A DNA stretch of 64,000 bases from positions 167,981 to 231,980 of the forward strand of contig NZ_JADPMP010000011.1 in the NCBI RefSeq assembly GCF_015686655.1. The letters run 5' to 3'. A program made the translations under genes and the position numbers. How positions within the stretch are numbered: the first letter of the stretch is position 1; each line of letters begins with the position of its first letter. Positions 16,753 to 25,966 of this stretch are shown piece after piece. Origin of the DNA: Pontibacter sp. FD36. Lineage in GTDB: Bacteria; Bacteroidota; Bacteroidia; Cytophagales; Hymenobacteraceae. A model generated the notes under the pieces. The model searched no databases. It was not told the DNA's origin and saw only the letters and a list, made by a program, of their open reading frames with translations.

Positions 16753-19059
16753 TTACTCCAGTACGGCTATTTTAGTGATACAGGTTTGACGTGTCTCGCG
16801 GTCAGCTGCGAAGACCAGATATACGCCGGCTTTTACGCGCTTGCCGTTGTACCCGCGGGCATCCCAGGTAAGTGTGCCGCCGGTGGCTCTCGCTTTGTAT
16901 ACCAGCGTACCGTTGATGTCGGTGATGCGCACATCGGCGTTGTTTGGCAGCCCGGACACGCCAATCAGACCAGTATAATCAGGCCTTACCGGGTTCGGGT
17001 ATACCTGGGCACACTCAGGCTTGCCTTCTGTGATCGTAGCGCCTGAACGATAAGACGCTATACCTTCACCTGTCACCACAAACACTTCACCGGAGCTGTG
17101 CTCTATAGCTACCGACAATACTCTGTTAGAAGGCAAAGGACTGTTCTGTATGGTAAAATGCTGCAGCAGGCGATCCCCATCTGGGCTGAAGAGCCAGAGT
17201 CCGTTGTCAGTGGCCATCCACTTGCGGTTGGCACCGTCCACAGCAATGTCGCGCACCAGTTGCCCACCGAGCAGCGGCCGTCCTTCAATGATCGGGATCC
17301 GGGCATCGTACACCTGACCAGCGAACACAGCGGCCGTACTATAAAACACACCCACTCCTGCTGACGTCCCGATCCACATGTCGCCGTTCAGGTCCTTGGT
17401 GATGCTGTACACGGCTCCGCTTGGCAAGTTGCCATTGCCAGCGCCTGCCCTGAGCTCCCGCACCTGCTGTTTTGCCTCGTCATACACGACCAAGCCGTTG
17501 CGCACATTACCTGCATGGCTAATACTCAACCACTTGTACCCATTATCGTCTATCGCCAGTCGCTCCAGGTTGCTGTTATCGGCTATACCTGGCAGATTGA
17601 ACCCCTGCCACTCCCCGTCCGGACGCAGCACATGCAAGCCCGGCGCACCGGCTACCCGGTGGCGGTTCACCACCCATACCTGCCCGGCAGCATCCACGGC
17701 CACATCGATCAGACGTACCTGCTCGGTGCGGTCGGTAGTTGGCTGCGTGCTAAGCAGCGTGCTGTTAGTGCCATTGTAGAGTAACGGTTGCTCCTCTCCT
17801 TTCCAGACCAGCAAGCCATTCCCGTAAGTCGCCATGTATACATGTCCTGTCACCGGATTGTAGACTGCATCCACAAAGTCCCGGAGCGGCGTGCCACCTG
17901 ACGGTGATAAAGCAGGGCTGTTGTTATACCATTGCCCGCCCTGGTAACCGTAGTAGCCATCAGTGCGGTTGAGGGGCTGGTAATTATCGCTGTAGCCTCC
18001 GCTGAGCACATACACCACCCCATTGCCAGCAGCCACCCGGAAGCTGTTGCTCGACGCAGGACCTGGCGGGGCAAAAGTCTTCAGCTCACTCTCAAGTCCC
18101 CAAGCAATCAGGCCGCTGCGCCTGTCTGCCACCCATGTCGTGCTCCCGGCATCCTGCACCGCCATGCGTGGCGCCTGTATACCTGGGTGCTGCAACATAG
18201 AGGCTACCCCACGGTTATCCAGCAGCAAAACGCCCTGTTCTGTAGCACTTAGCAGGTAATTGGTAGAAGATTGCAGATGCAAAATGTTGCTGGCATCAGG
18301 TATAGGAACCTGCTCCCAGACACCCTGCCGGAGCACACGCAGGCCATAGGCCACCGACGCCAGGTATACCTGATTCTGAAAAGAGGCCATGGCAGTTAGG
18401 TTGGCATTTTGTGGAAGACCAGTAGACACTGCCTGCCAACTGCGGAAATCTTTTAGGTTGCTTGTCAGACGGTTGGCACGCCATACCTGCCGGTCCGTCA
18501 TCAGGTATAGCCAGTCGCCTTGTACGGTGCTTGCTTTTATAGCAAGGCGCTCACCGCCAGGCCCGAGGTTAGTGTAAGTGTCTTTTATCTCCTGCTGGGC
18601 CAGATCAACAACTACTACCCCAAAAGCTGTGGACAGGTAGGCTGTTTTGTGATGGATGTGAATATGATGAATGGTTTTGTCCCCGTCGACGGCAAGGCGC
18701 AGGATGGAAGGCAGATTGACGATTCGGTTTTCCTGCAACAGGTCGATGTTGGCGTTGGCGTAGGCGATAACAAGTGTAGCTGTTTCCGAATCGTAGCCAA
18801 TGGTGCTGATGCGCTGCTCGCTCAGTCCGTCGATGCGGGTGACAGGCTGCACATTCCGGTACTCCTTGTCATAATAAAACAGGCCCTGATCGGCCGCCAG
18901 GTATACGCGGTCACCGGCATCGGCCACAGCCCTGCCTTGGGTATAAGGCACGTGCAGCTGCCATTGTCCTATACCTACCGGACTCTGTGCCTGCACTAGT
19001 GCCGGCAGCCAAAGCAGCACGACAGACAGGTATAGCAGACGCAAAAGCAGCTTCGGCAC
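16753..19059 (-). CDS. porZ: PorZ-type beta-propeller protein with type IX secretion sorting domain
   Basis: The 768-residue protein has a signal peptide ending near VQAQ, then an N-terminal region beginning SPVGIGQWQLHVPY. Two-component-regulator-type beta-propeller repeats follow (for example MWIGTSAGVGVF, KWMATDNGLWLF). The C-terminal sorting domain is at about 690-768 (YPNPVRPDYTG ... VKAGVYLV). This is the layout of PorZ, a surface component of the attachment complex of the type IX secretion system that is itself exported by it. It points to a functioning type IX system encoded elsewhere. Four AGGTATA copies cluster around its 5' end (19028-19139). Confidence 0.88.
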   Translation of the reverse strand: MPKLLLRLLYLSVVLLWLPALVQAQSPVGIGQWQLHVPYTQGRAVADAGDRVYLAADQGLFYYDKEYRNVQPVTRIDGLSEQRISTIGYDSETATLVIAYANANIDLLQENRIVNLPSILRLAVDGDKTIHHIHIHHKTAYLSTAFGVVVVDLAQQEIKDTYTNLGPGGERLAIKASTVQGDWLYLMTDRQVWRANRLTSNLKDFRSWQAVSTGLPQNANLTAMASFQNQVYLASVAYGLRVLRQGVWEQVPIPDASNILHLQSSTNYLLSATEQGVLLLDNRGVASMLQHPGIQAPRMAVQDAGSTTWVADRRSGLIAWGLESELKTFAPPGPASSNSFRVAAGNGVVYVLSGGYSDNYQPLNRTDGYYGYQGGQWYNNSPALSPSGGTPLRDFVDAVYNPVTGHVYMATYGNGLLVWKGEEQPLLYNGTNSTLLSTQPTTDRTEQVRLIDVAVDAAGQVWVVNRHRVAGAPGLHVLRPDGEWQGFNLPGIADNSNLERLAIDDNGYKWLSISHAGNVRNGLVVYDEAKQQVRELRAGAGNGNLPSGAVYSITKDLNGDMWIGTSAGVGVFYSTAAVFAGQVYDARIPIIEGRPLLGGQLVRDIAVDGANRKWMATDNGLWLFSPDGDRLLQHFTIQNSPLPSNRVLSVAIEHSSGEVFVVTGEGIASYRSGATITEGKPECAQVYPNPVRPDYTGLIGVSGLPNNADVRITDINGTLVYKARATGGTLTWDARGYNGKRVKAGVYLVFAADRETRQTCITKIAVLE

Positions 19060-19148
19060 AGGTATAAAAATTAGGTATAGGTCTCGCTTATGTTATCAGG
19101 AATCATATGCAACGCACTGCGGCCTCGGCCACAGGTATAGCACCAGCG

Positions 19149-19742
19149 TTACTTCTTTTGCTTGATACCTTCCTGGAAGCAGTGGCGGCAGCGGGCTTCG
19201 TAAGATTCCGTTTCACCCAGCAGCACCTGCTGCTCTGATAAAGCATTGCGGTAAGAATAAGTCGCAATATCACCGCACTGCACACAGATGGCATGCACCT
19301 TGGTTACGTACTCGGCCACCGCCATCAAAGCCGGCATCGGTCCAAAGGGTTTGCCCAGGTAGTCCATGTCCAGGCCGGCGGCGATCACACGCACGCCACT
19401 GTTGGCCAGCTTCACGCATACCTCGGCCAGGCCGTCGTCAAAGAACTGCGCCTCATCTATACCTACCACATCGCAACTGCCGCCCAGTAGCAGCATGTCC
19501 TGCGCAAAGTCTATCGGCGTAGAGCGTATGGCATTGGCATTGTGCGACACCACATCCTCTTCATGATAGCGCTTATCGATAGTCGGCTTGAATATCTCTA
19601 CCTTCTGCTTGGCGATCTTGGCCCTGTTCAGTCGCCGGATCAGCTCTTCGGTCTTCCCCGAAAACATCGATCCGCAGATCACCTCTATCCACCCTCTTCT
19701 GATTGCGTGGTTCTCGTTACCTACGCGCGGTTCTATAAACAT
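19149..19742 (-). CDS. tdk: Thymidine kinase
   Basis: The 197-residue enzyme phosphorylates thymidine for salvage. It has the P-loop GSMFSGKT at 24-31, DEAQF with the catalytic Glu at 97, the lid and zinc cysteines at 153, 156, 185 and 188, and a short polar tail. It is a typical type-II TdK. The ferredoxin gene ends 25 bases upstream on the same strand, suggesting co-transcription. Confidence 0.96.
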   Translation of the reverse strand: MFIEPRVGNENHAIRRGWIEVICGSMFSGKTEELIRRLNRAKIAKQKVEIFKPTIDKRYHEEDVVSHNANAIRSTPIDFAQDMLLLGGSCDVVGIDEAQFFDDGLAEVCVKLANSGVRVIAAGLDMDYLGKPFGPMPALMAVAEYVTKVHAICVQCGDIATYSYRNALSEQQVLLGETESYEARCRHCFQEGIKQKK

Positions 19743-19767
19743 GTACTATTTCGTAATGGCTGATTGG

Positions 19768-20091
19768 CTAGTTGCTATACTTCATGTGCGGGAGCATGGT
19801 CTGCTGGGGCACGCGGCCCTGGGCATCTCCGCTTACTAATGTACACTGGCAGGTCAGTCTTTCGTTAGCTTGTAGGCGGCCTCTGTCACGGTAGCGTTGT
19901 TCGCTGTCGGTGAGCGGACCGAAGTGCTCCAGCCCCTCCTGCACAATAATGCGGCAGGTGGTGCAGCGCCCCTTGGCTCCGCAGGCGTGCATCCAGTCGA
20001 TGCCCTCAGCTTGTATGGCCTGCAGCAGCGTTTGGCCGGGTGCCACTTCTACCTGCCGATCGAACAGGTTTTGCACCGTTAAGTTTGGCAT
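19768..20091 (-). CDS. 2Fe-2S ferredoxin (plant/adrenodoxin-type fold)
   Basis: The 107-residue protein has the cluster ligands C37, C43 and C46 (CGAKGRCTTC) and a fourth cysteine at 81 or 83 (LTCQCTL). It is an electron carrier with no recognisable partner nearby. I chose the ATG at 20091 giving MPNLTVQNL; an upstream extension of the frame crosses into the promoter region shared with the divergent gene. Confidence 0.9.
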   Translation of the reverse strand: MPNLTVQNLFDRQVEVAPGQTLLQAIQAEGIDWMHACGAKGRCTTCRIIVQEGLEHFGPLTDSEQRYRDRGRLQANERLTCQCTLVSGDAQGRVPQQTMLPHMKYSN

Positions 20092-20126
20092 ATTATTTAT
20101 TAACTTTACGAAAGAAAGGTATACCA

Positions 20127-21287
20127 ATGGAAGACAAATATAATCAATTAAGGCTTGAACGTTACAGCAAAGAACTGGCAAATGTACTTTGTGACCGTCA
20201 CTTTGCTGCGCATGACACGATTAACGGACCCCAACTAATTGGCTTTACGCCCATTAAACAGGTCAATTTGTTTGTAATAAAAGAGCTTCTGCTCAAGTGG
20301 CACCACGAAATGGCCAACTTGCGCAGCCCCTACTTTGACTATGAGCATGAAGAGGTAAAGGAAGCGCTGCTCAACTTTATGAATGTGTTATCGCGCAAGA
20401 TCCTGATCAAACGCGATGCTTTTGAGCCGCTCCTTCAGAAGGCGATCTACGACACATTCCTGCTCAAGTTAGCGCCTGTAGCTACCTTCGAAGAGAAATT
20501 CCTGCGCATTCAGGAGGACATCTCCCTGCCTAAGCTGCAGGAGAACCTAAAATACATTGACCTGGACAAACAACTGTTTACAGGCTTCATAGGCACGCTC
20601 TCTCCTTCCAACCGCGACCGCGATTATATCCTGAGTCGCTTCAGGCTATACCTGAACGCCAACCGCGATGGCATTGCGCCGCTGTCAGAGGTACTGGAAG
20701 CATTCAACAGCCTGCTGCCAATTACAGAAGAAGAAATCAGACAGGAGCAGATCTCGCCTCTGGCGGCTTATGCGGCTTCGCTGGCCAAGCCTACCCCGTC
20801 CGCTCCTGTGGAGGAAAAAGATATTGTGGCGCCTATCCATATGGCACAACGAGAAGCGTCTGCTCCGGTGGCCGCACCTTCTCACGCGCCCGTAGCAATG
20901 CCTGCACCAGCGCCGGTAGCCGCTGCGCCCAGACCTGCCGCCATCCCGGACAGTAACCTGAACGAGCGCTTTAAGGCGGAGCGTCCGACTATGAATGAGA
21001 AGTTCAGCAAACCTGCTTCCTCTTCAGTAGCCGATTCGCTGAGCAACCGCAAGATTGAGTCGCTTAAAAATTCTATCTCGATCAACCAGCGTTTCAGCTT
21101 CATCAATGAGCTGTTCGACGGCGACAACATGACCTATTATAACACCATCCAGCAGCTAGACCAGTTCAGAAGCCCGGAAGAGGCGATGCACTTTGTTACT
21201 CATGACCTGGCCCGCAAGTATGACTGGAGCAAGAAGCAGGACAGCGTAAACAAACTGCTCCGCCTGATCGAACGCAAGTTCTCCTAG
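20127..21287 (+). CDS. Conserved protein of unknown function
   Basis: The 386-residue protein has an alpha-helical N-terminal domain (about 1-220) and a low-complexity Pro/Ala-rich linker (about 228-300). A short conserved C-terminal helical domain follows (about 318-386, ISINQRFSFINELFDGD ... EAMHFVTHDLARKYDW). There is no signal peptide, so it is presumably cytoplasmic. The C-terminal segment resembles a recurring module in Bacteroidota unknown proteins. A TAACTTTA box at 20101-20108 lies directly upstream, within the 35-base gap shared with the divergent ferredoxin gene. I do not recognise a function. Confidence 0.85.
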   Translation: MEDKYNQLRLERYSKELANVLCDRHFAAHDTINGPQLIGFTPIKQVNLFVIKELLLKWHHEMANLRSPYFDYEHEEVKEALLNFMNVLSRKILIKRDAFEPLLQKAIYDTFLLKLAPVATFEEKFLRIQEDISLPKLQENLKYIDLDKQLFTGFIGTLSPSNRDRDYILSRFRLYLNANRDGIAPLSEVLEAFNSLLPITEEEIRQEQISPLAAYAASLAKPTPSAPVEEKDIVAPIHMAQREASAPVAAPSHAPVAMPAPAPVAAAPRPAAIPDSNLNERFKAERPTMNEKFSKPASSSVADSLSNRKIESLKNSISINQRFSFINELFDGDNMTYYNTIQQLDQFRSPEEAMHFVTHDLARKYDWSKKQDSVNKLLRLIERKFS

Positions 21288-21311
21288 ACCCAGGCAGCCG
21301 ACTTTACAAAG

Positions 21312-21344
21312 AAGACCTCTCCTTCGGGAGCAGGTCTTTTTTTA
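21312..21344 (+). terminator. Terminator; rest of the gap to 21593 is AT-rich leader
   Basis: The stem AAGACCT / AGGTCTT encloses an inner CTCC-TTCG-GGAG hairpin and ends in a T run. The remaining 250 bases before the next gene hold no gene, only AT-rich sequence presumably carrying its promoter. Confidence 0.85.
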
Positions 21345-21593
21345 TGCCTATCCGCTTTAATCTCAATTCAATATCCCGCCACATTTTTTCAACAGCAAAA
21401 TAATTCAATACAGGTGTGCCCTGAGGCATTGCAAAAACGAATACGAAACATTATTTATGCATTTTCTTTGGGAGCTTAAATCAGATGCTTCCCTGCTTTT
21501 ATGTATCTGTTCGAAAAGAAAACAGTATACTTTATGCAACACCCAAAGAACAACTGTGCGTACTAACAATTCAAAATAACCTTATTATCAGCC

Positions 21594-21980
21594 ATGAGAG
21601 ACGATTTCGATTACGATGAAGACTTAGATTACAGCTTCGATGATGAAGAGGAGGATGATGACTTCGGGATGACCTTCGAAGAGGATTTGTACCTGATGAT
21701 ACGGGAGAAGCTCCGCGACACCATACAGGAGTTCAAGGGCGAACACCCTAGCCTGAAAAAGCTGGAAACGCATGTAAGCAGTTTTAAAGTAAATGCCAAG
21801 AATACGGACGACTCCAAGTTCTATCCGCTGGCGGCTAAATTACTGCTTGAGCACATAAAACCGTTAACACAGGATTCAGAAGATATTTTGGAAATTTACG
21901 AGAATATGCAGACTGATATTGGTCGCTTCAAGAACCAGCGTGCGCATGGCCACGAAGGAGAATTTTACCTAACTGCCTAG
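21594..21980 (+). CDS. Small acidic conserved protein
   Basis: The 128-residue protein has an extremely acidic first 30 residues (runs of D and E with interspersed Y and F). A helical domain of about 95 residues follows. It has no signal peptide, membrane segment or known motif. Function unknown. It is flanked by terminators on both sides, so it is its own transcription unit. Confidence 0.75.
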   Translation: MRDDFDYDEDLDYSFDDEEEDDDFGMTFEEDLYLMIREKLRDTIQEFKGEHPSLKKLETHVSSFKVNAKNTDDSKFYPLAAKLLLEHIKPLTQDSEDILEIYENMQTDIGRFKNQRAHGHEGEFYLTA

Positions 21981-22000
21981 AAATAACCCGAAAGCACTTA

Positions 22001-22046
22001 TAGAAGAAGCCGCTCTAAACGTTTAGAGCGGCTTCTTCTATATATA
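22001..22046 (+). terminator. Terminator made of a perfect 40-base palindrome
   Basis: Bases 22001-22040 form a perfect palindrome (arm begins TAGAAGAAGCCGCTCTAAAC) with no loop bases, followed by an AT-rich stretch. As RNA it would form a long hairpin 20 bases after the gene's stop. Confidence 0.8.
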
Positions 22047-22216
22047 AATATAATTTATTTTTAATTTTTATTACAAATTACTCAAATGGGCAAACTTTTT
22101 GCAGACTAATTTACAATCCTAAAAAGCTACTTGCCGTAGGTATAGTACCACTAGGATGAAATTATAATAAAACCTATACAGAGCTAATTGGCTTCGTATA
22201 AGAATTATTATTTATT

Positions 22217-22224
22217 TAACTTTG
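22217..22224 (+). promoter_or_regulatory. -7 element upstream of the PH-like gene
   Basis: TAACTTTG matches TAnnTTTG exactly. The surrounding 22047-22350 region is AT-rich and otherwise featureless. Confidence 0.5.
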
Positions 22225-22350
22225 TTCCGGACTTGCATGCAACCCTTTGGTGCTTCCGGGAATCCTGGGTATAGATAACACCAATTTTTAGCTGTGATAC
22301 ACTCGCTACGACTCAACACGAAAATAAACAAACTTAATGCTCCATCAGGA

Positions 22351-22815
22351 ATGGCAGTAACACGACTTCTTGGTGGAGAAAGGCACCTTATTCAGACAGT
22401 GGATAAGAAGCTGACACTTACCACCCATCGCGTCATTCTACGGCAGAACAACTGGCTTTTCAAAACCTACCAGTCTGTGATGCTCGAAGATATCACTTCG
22501 TGGCAAATTAAAGCCACAGGCAAATCCCTATACCTTGCTTTTAGCGTCGTTTCGGCCTTTTTCGTTTATTTTAACGATGCCTTTGCCCTGCTAAGCGGCT
22601 TTTTCCTGATGCTATACCTGATGACGCGGCAACACCGCATCCACATCGAGTCACCTCATACCACTATGATTTTGCCGATCGAAGATGTGGAGGAAAACAG
22701 GCTCAACAGCATGATAGAGCTGGTACGACAGGCCAAACGAGAGCGCATGGAAGCTTTGAAGAAACAGGCTCAAAACTCCATCATATTTGAGACAGAACAT
22801 AAAAGGAGCGCTTAG
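22351..22815 (+). CDS. Membrane protein with bacterial PH-like domain
   Basis: The 154-residue protein opens with a bPH-like strand pattern (GGERHLIQTVDKKLTLTTHRVIL). Two adjacent hydrophobic segments follow (about 60-95), then a charged helical C-terminus. The start could instead be a GTG at 22294, adding 19 residues; I prefer the ATG because the domain begins right after it. Function unknown. The stop codon lies inside the terminator hairpin. Confidence 0.72.
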   Translation: MAVTRLLGGERHLIQTVDKKLTLTTHRVILRQNNWLFKTYQSVMLEDITSWQIKATGKSLYLAFSVVSAFFVYFNDAFALLSGFFLMLYLMTRQHRIHIESPHTTMILPIEDVEENRLNSMIELVRQAKRERMEALKKQAQNSIIFETEHKRSA

Positions 22816-22833
22816 GGCGCTCTTTTCTTTTTA
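22801..22833 (+). terminator. Terminator overlapping the stop codon
   Basis: The stem AAAAGGAGCGC / GCGCTCTTTT spans the TAG at 22813-22815 and is followed by a T-rich run. Confidence 0.85.
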
Positions 22834-22927
22834 ACCCTCCTTATACCATAGCGGCATAGCCAAACGCAATTAATTGCGCCCCTCCCTTAGAATCACTATA
22901 TTTAGGGCCTTTAATTGCCATTGAGCT

Positions 22928-23920
22928 ATGCCAGCAGACGAATTAGTATATCCGGACCAGGTGAAAGACCACCAGCAGAAGATAAAGCAGGTTTTTCAGG
23001 AAGTGGGGAAAGTAGTAGTGGGACAGTCCTATATGGTGAACCGCCTTTTAATCGGTCTTTTTACCGGTGGTCACATCTTGCTGGAAGGCGTACCTGGCCT
23101 TGCCAAAACCCTTACCATTAACTCACTGGCCCGCGCCCTGCGCCTCGACTTCCAGCGTATTCAGTTCACCCCGGACCTCCTGCCTGCCGACCTAATCGGT
23201 ACCATGATCTATAACCAGAATGCTTCCCAGTTTGAGGTAAAGAAAGGTCCGATCTTCGCCAACCTGATCTTGGCAGACGAAGTGAACCGCTCCCCTGCCA
23301 AGGTACAGTCAGCTCTGCTGGAAGCGATGCAGGAGAAACAGGTGACGATCGGCGAAACAACCTACATGCTCGACCTGCCATTCCTGGTGCTTGCTACCCA
23401 GAATCCGGTGGAGCACGAGGGTACCTACCCATTGCCTGAGGCGCAGGTCGACCGCTTTATGATGAAGGTATACATTGACTACCCGAAGAAAGCGGACGAA
23501 CTAGAGATCATGCGTCGTATGGCCAACATGGCTTTCAATGACAATGTGAACAAGGTCCTTTCCAAGGAAGACATCTTCGCCATTCGCAGCGAGATCAACC
23601 AGGTGCAGATATCAGAGACGCTCGAGAAGTACATCATTGAGTTGGTGTTTGCGACCCGCCGCCCTGCTGAGTACGATCTGAACGAGTTTGCTGATTACAT
23701 CCAGTTTGGTGTATCACCACGTGCCAGCATTGCCCTTAACCGTGCCGCCAAAGCCATCGCTTACTTCGACGACCGCGATTATGTGTTGCCTGAAGACATC
23801 AAAGAAGTGGCGCATGATGTGATGAACCACCGCATTATCCTCAACTATGAAGCAGAGGCAGATGGCATCCGCACGAAGGATTTCATCGAGGCGATTTTAA
23901 GAAAAGTGCCGATCAGCTAA
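22928..23920 (+). CDS. MoxR-family AAA+ ATPase
   Basis: The 330-residue AAA+ protein has Walker A GVPGLAKT near residue 56 and Walker B LILADEVNRSPAKVQSALLE. Sensor 1 is in LATQNPVEHEGTYPLPEAQ-type sequence (key residues N and the EGTYPLPEAQ-DRF continuation), and the C-terminal lid follows. MoxR proteins act as chaperone-like ATPases, usually next to DUF58 and von Willebrand genes. Here neither follows, since a strong terminator comes 23 bases after the stop. Confidence 0.93.
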   Translation: MPADELVYPDQVKDHQQKIKQVFQEVGKVVVGQSYMVNRLLIGLFTGGHILLEGVPGLAKTLTINSLARALRLDFQRIQFTPDLLPADLIGTMIYNQNASQFEVKKGPIFANLILADEVNRSPAKVQSALLEAMQEKQVTIGETTYMLDLPFLVLATQNPVEHEGTYPLPEAQVDRFMMKVYIDYPKKADELEIMRRMANMAFNDNVNKVLSKEDIFAIRSEINQVQISETLEKYIIELVFATRRPAEYDLNEFADYIQFGVSPRASIALNRAAKAIAYFDDRDYVLPEDIKEVAHDVMNHRIILNYEAEADGIRTKDFIEAILRKVPIS

Positions 23921-23942
23921 ATTCCAGCTATACCAGTACTAA

Positions 23943-23983
23943 TAACAGCCCCGGCTATACCTATGGCCGGGGCTGTTAATTTT
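23943..23983 (+). terminator. Terminator of the MoxR gene
   Basis: The 13-base stem TAACAGCCCCGGC / GCCGGGGCTGTTA has the AGGTATA-family heptamer TATACCT in its loop and ends in ATTTT. No gene is apparent between it and 24200. Confidence 0.9.
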
Positions 23984-24200
23984 CAACTCGCTGAATTCTG
24001 CTCCCAGTTATGCCCAGAAAAGCTTTGTGTCAATACGCACGGAGCACTATTCTCCAACCGCGTCCCACACGCAATTAGACTCATGAAGCATACAGCCCTA
24101 TACCTGCTTACTCAACTCCTATGCCTGCCTTCGCGTAACCTTTAACTCCTGACGGGCAAAAGTCTGTTGGGTTATATGTGTTCCACCTAAGGTATAAACT

Positions 24201-24383
24201 ATGTTAAGAGGCCTATTCAAATTCTGGATGTTGAGTAAATTATTCGGTGGTAGAGGCGGTCGCGGCAGGGGCCGAGGTGGCTGTGGCGGTATAGGCTGTA
24301 TTGGCATCATTGTGCTGGCTGTGCTGGCCTACTTTCTGTTTCAGTACCTAGGCGGCGACACCAGCTCTGTTACCGATTTTTAA
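24201..24383 (+). CDS. Small glycine/arginine-rich membrane protein
   Basis: This is a 60-residue protein with an amphipathic N-terminus, a Gly/Arg repeat at about residues 17-30 (GGRGGRGRGRGG) and one hydrophobic segment at about 31-50. I do not recognise a family. The composition is unlike a chance frame, and it has its own ATG after a clean spacer. Confidence 0.55.
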   Translation: MLRGLFKFWMLSKLFGGRGGRGRGRGGCGGIGCIGIIVLAVLAYFLFQYLGGDTSSVTDF

Positions 24384-24446
24384 GGTATAGCCTGAAAGAT
24401 ATAGATCAGCTATACCTGTGCTGTAATACTCCTACAGGTATAGGCA

Positions 24447-24478
24447 CAAAAAAGACCCGCTCTTACGAGGCGGGTCTT
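24447..24478 (-). terminator. Terminator of the lipoprotein/receptor operon
   Basis: The minus strand has the stem AAGACCCGC / GCGGGTCTT followed by TTTTTG. It lies 86 bases after the lipoprotein stop. The gap from 24384 holds three AGGTATA-family copies, two of them forming a 9-base inverted repeat. Confidence 0.85.
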
Positions 24479-24563
24479 GGGCGTAGTGTGGGAGACTAAG
24501 CCACACTACTATGGACTGTCGCAATTGATCTCACCCATTATGCGCAATCCGTATTTTTAGCTT

Positions 24564-25916
24564 TTAGTAAGCTGTGTTGTTCGGGTCGAAGTTAGCCCAG
24601 CCAGCTGTCCAGTCTTCAGAACCAAAAGCACCTCTGTAAGTCACACGCTCAAAGAAATTGTCCAGTCCATCGAAGGCTGCGCCGCTCTGCAGGCTGTTGC
24701 CTGTCAGCACCGGGCGGGATGTCTGGTTGAAGCCACCGCTGATGTTAAGCGAAGCATTATCCGCCACTACATTATTACCTTTATCTGTCGCATTGAACCA
24801 GGCCGCCACATCAAATGTGCTGCCGCTCTCTACTGTCAGAGCATTCTGAGAACCCGAGATTACTGTGTTTTTGATAGCCAGCGTACCTGCTGTAGCATTG
24901 GCCTGTGACTTCGTACCGTCCAGCAGCAAGCCTGTTGGCCAGCCGGCAAATAATGAGTTATGTACCTGAATGTTGCTATTGCGACGGATGTGCATCGCGC
25001 GCTTGAAGTTGCTGTTGAACTGCGTGCTCTCAGTAGCTCGTGGCCCGAACAAGCTCACGTTAGAGAAGATCGCTGAAGTCTTCGGCGTAGCATCAGAGCC
25101 CTGCGCATCACCATCAGACTCAAAACCGTTTGAACCAGATACGTCAGCCATGTTCGGGTCAGAGATACCCAGCAGGAACTGCAGTTTGCCAGAGTAACCG
25201 TTGTCCGTGTCGAACATATCATCCACAGTCTTATAAGCGATCAGGTGCTTGGCGTTCACTGTGCCACCGAACATCTCGAAAGCATCATCACCACAATAAG
25301 ATACCTGCACATAATCCACTGTAGTACCAGCGCCCACACCGCCCATGGTCAGACCGTTAATCTCGTTGTCTGGCTGGAAGGCTATACCTGAGAATTCGAT
25401 ACGCACATACTTCAGCACGCCAGAGTTATCGTTGGCATCTGTGCCACCGTACTCACGGTCCACACCACCTTCGATACGGGCATTGTTACCGAGGTTAACA
25501 GGAGCCTTGCCCAGGATGATCAGGCCACCCCAGTCACCAGCGGCACGCTGGCCTGCAGGCTGAGCTGATGTGAATACGATAGGCTTCTCTTTTGTGCCTT
25601 GCGCCATGATCTTACCACCACGCTCCACAATCAGGGTGCCCTTTGAGTTCTTATCACCCATGATGATAGTACCCGGCTCAATGGTGAGTGTAGCACCGTC
25701 TTTCACGTAAACAAAGCCCTTCAGCAGGTATTTTGTGCCGGCTTTCATGGTGAAGTCTTCTTCGGTAGAGCCTGAAACAGCCATCATGCCGCTCTTCTGA
25801 ACCATCGTAAATTCGATGCCTTTTGGTGTTGTAGTTCCTGGGTCGTCGTCCTTGTCGCAGGCGAAAAAGGAAACTGAAACAACAGCAACCAGTAGTAAAT
25901 TAAATAGCTTTTTCAT
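24564..25916 (-). CDS. Surface lipoprotein with beta-helix-like repeats, partner of the TonB-dependent receptor
   Basis: The 450-residue protein has a lipobox FFAC (cysteine at residue 20) and an Asp-rich spacer. Its body has many short Gly/Asp/Asn-rich beta segments (VKDGATLTIEPGTIIMG, GDWGGLIILGKAPVN, FEMFGGTVNAKHLIAY), as in right-handed parallel beta-helix proteins. It starts 50 bases downstream of the TonB-dependent receptor and shares its phosphate-type promoter. I infer that it is the substrate-capturing surface partner of that receptor, possibly for a phosphorus source. Function is otherwise not known to me. Confidence 0.85.
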   Translation of the reverse strand: MKKLFNLLLVAVVSVSFFACDKDDDPGTTTPKGIEFTMVQKSGMMAVSGSTEEDFTMKAGTKYLLKGFVYVKDGATLTIEPGTIIMGDKNSKGTLIVERGGKIMAQGTKEKPIVFTSAQPAGQRAAGDWGGLIILGKAPVNLGNNARIEGGVDREYGGTDANDNSGVLKYVRIEFSGIAFQPDNEINGLTMGGVGAGTTVDYVQVSYCGDDAFEMFGGTVNAKHLIAYKTVDDMFDTDNGYSGKLQFLLGISDPNMADVSGSNGFESDGDAQGSDATPKTSAIFSNVSLFGPRATESTQFNSNFKRAMHIRRNSNIQVHNSLFAGWPTGLLLDGTKSQANATAGTLAIKNTVISGSQNALTVESGSTFDVAAWFNATDKGNNVVADNASLNISGGFNQTSRPVLTGNSLQSGAAFDGLDNFFERVTYRGAFGSEDWTAGWANFDPNNTAY

Positions 25917-25966
25917 AAGTAATGAATTAAGGTATATGGGTTTGGTTTTCTATAGGGAAATCAGTT

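Noticed and set aside
23963..24145. 60-codon frame after the MoxR gene
   Set aside because: It begins inside the MoxR terminator and has no protein-like pattern.
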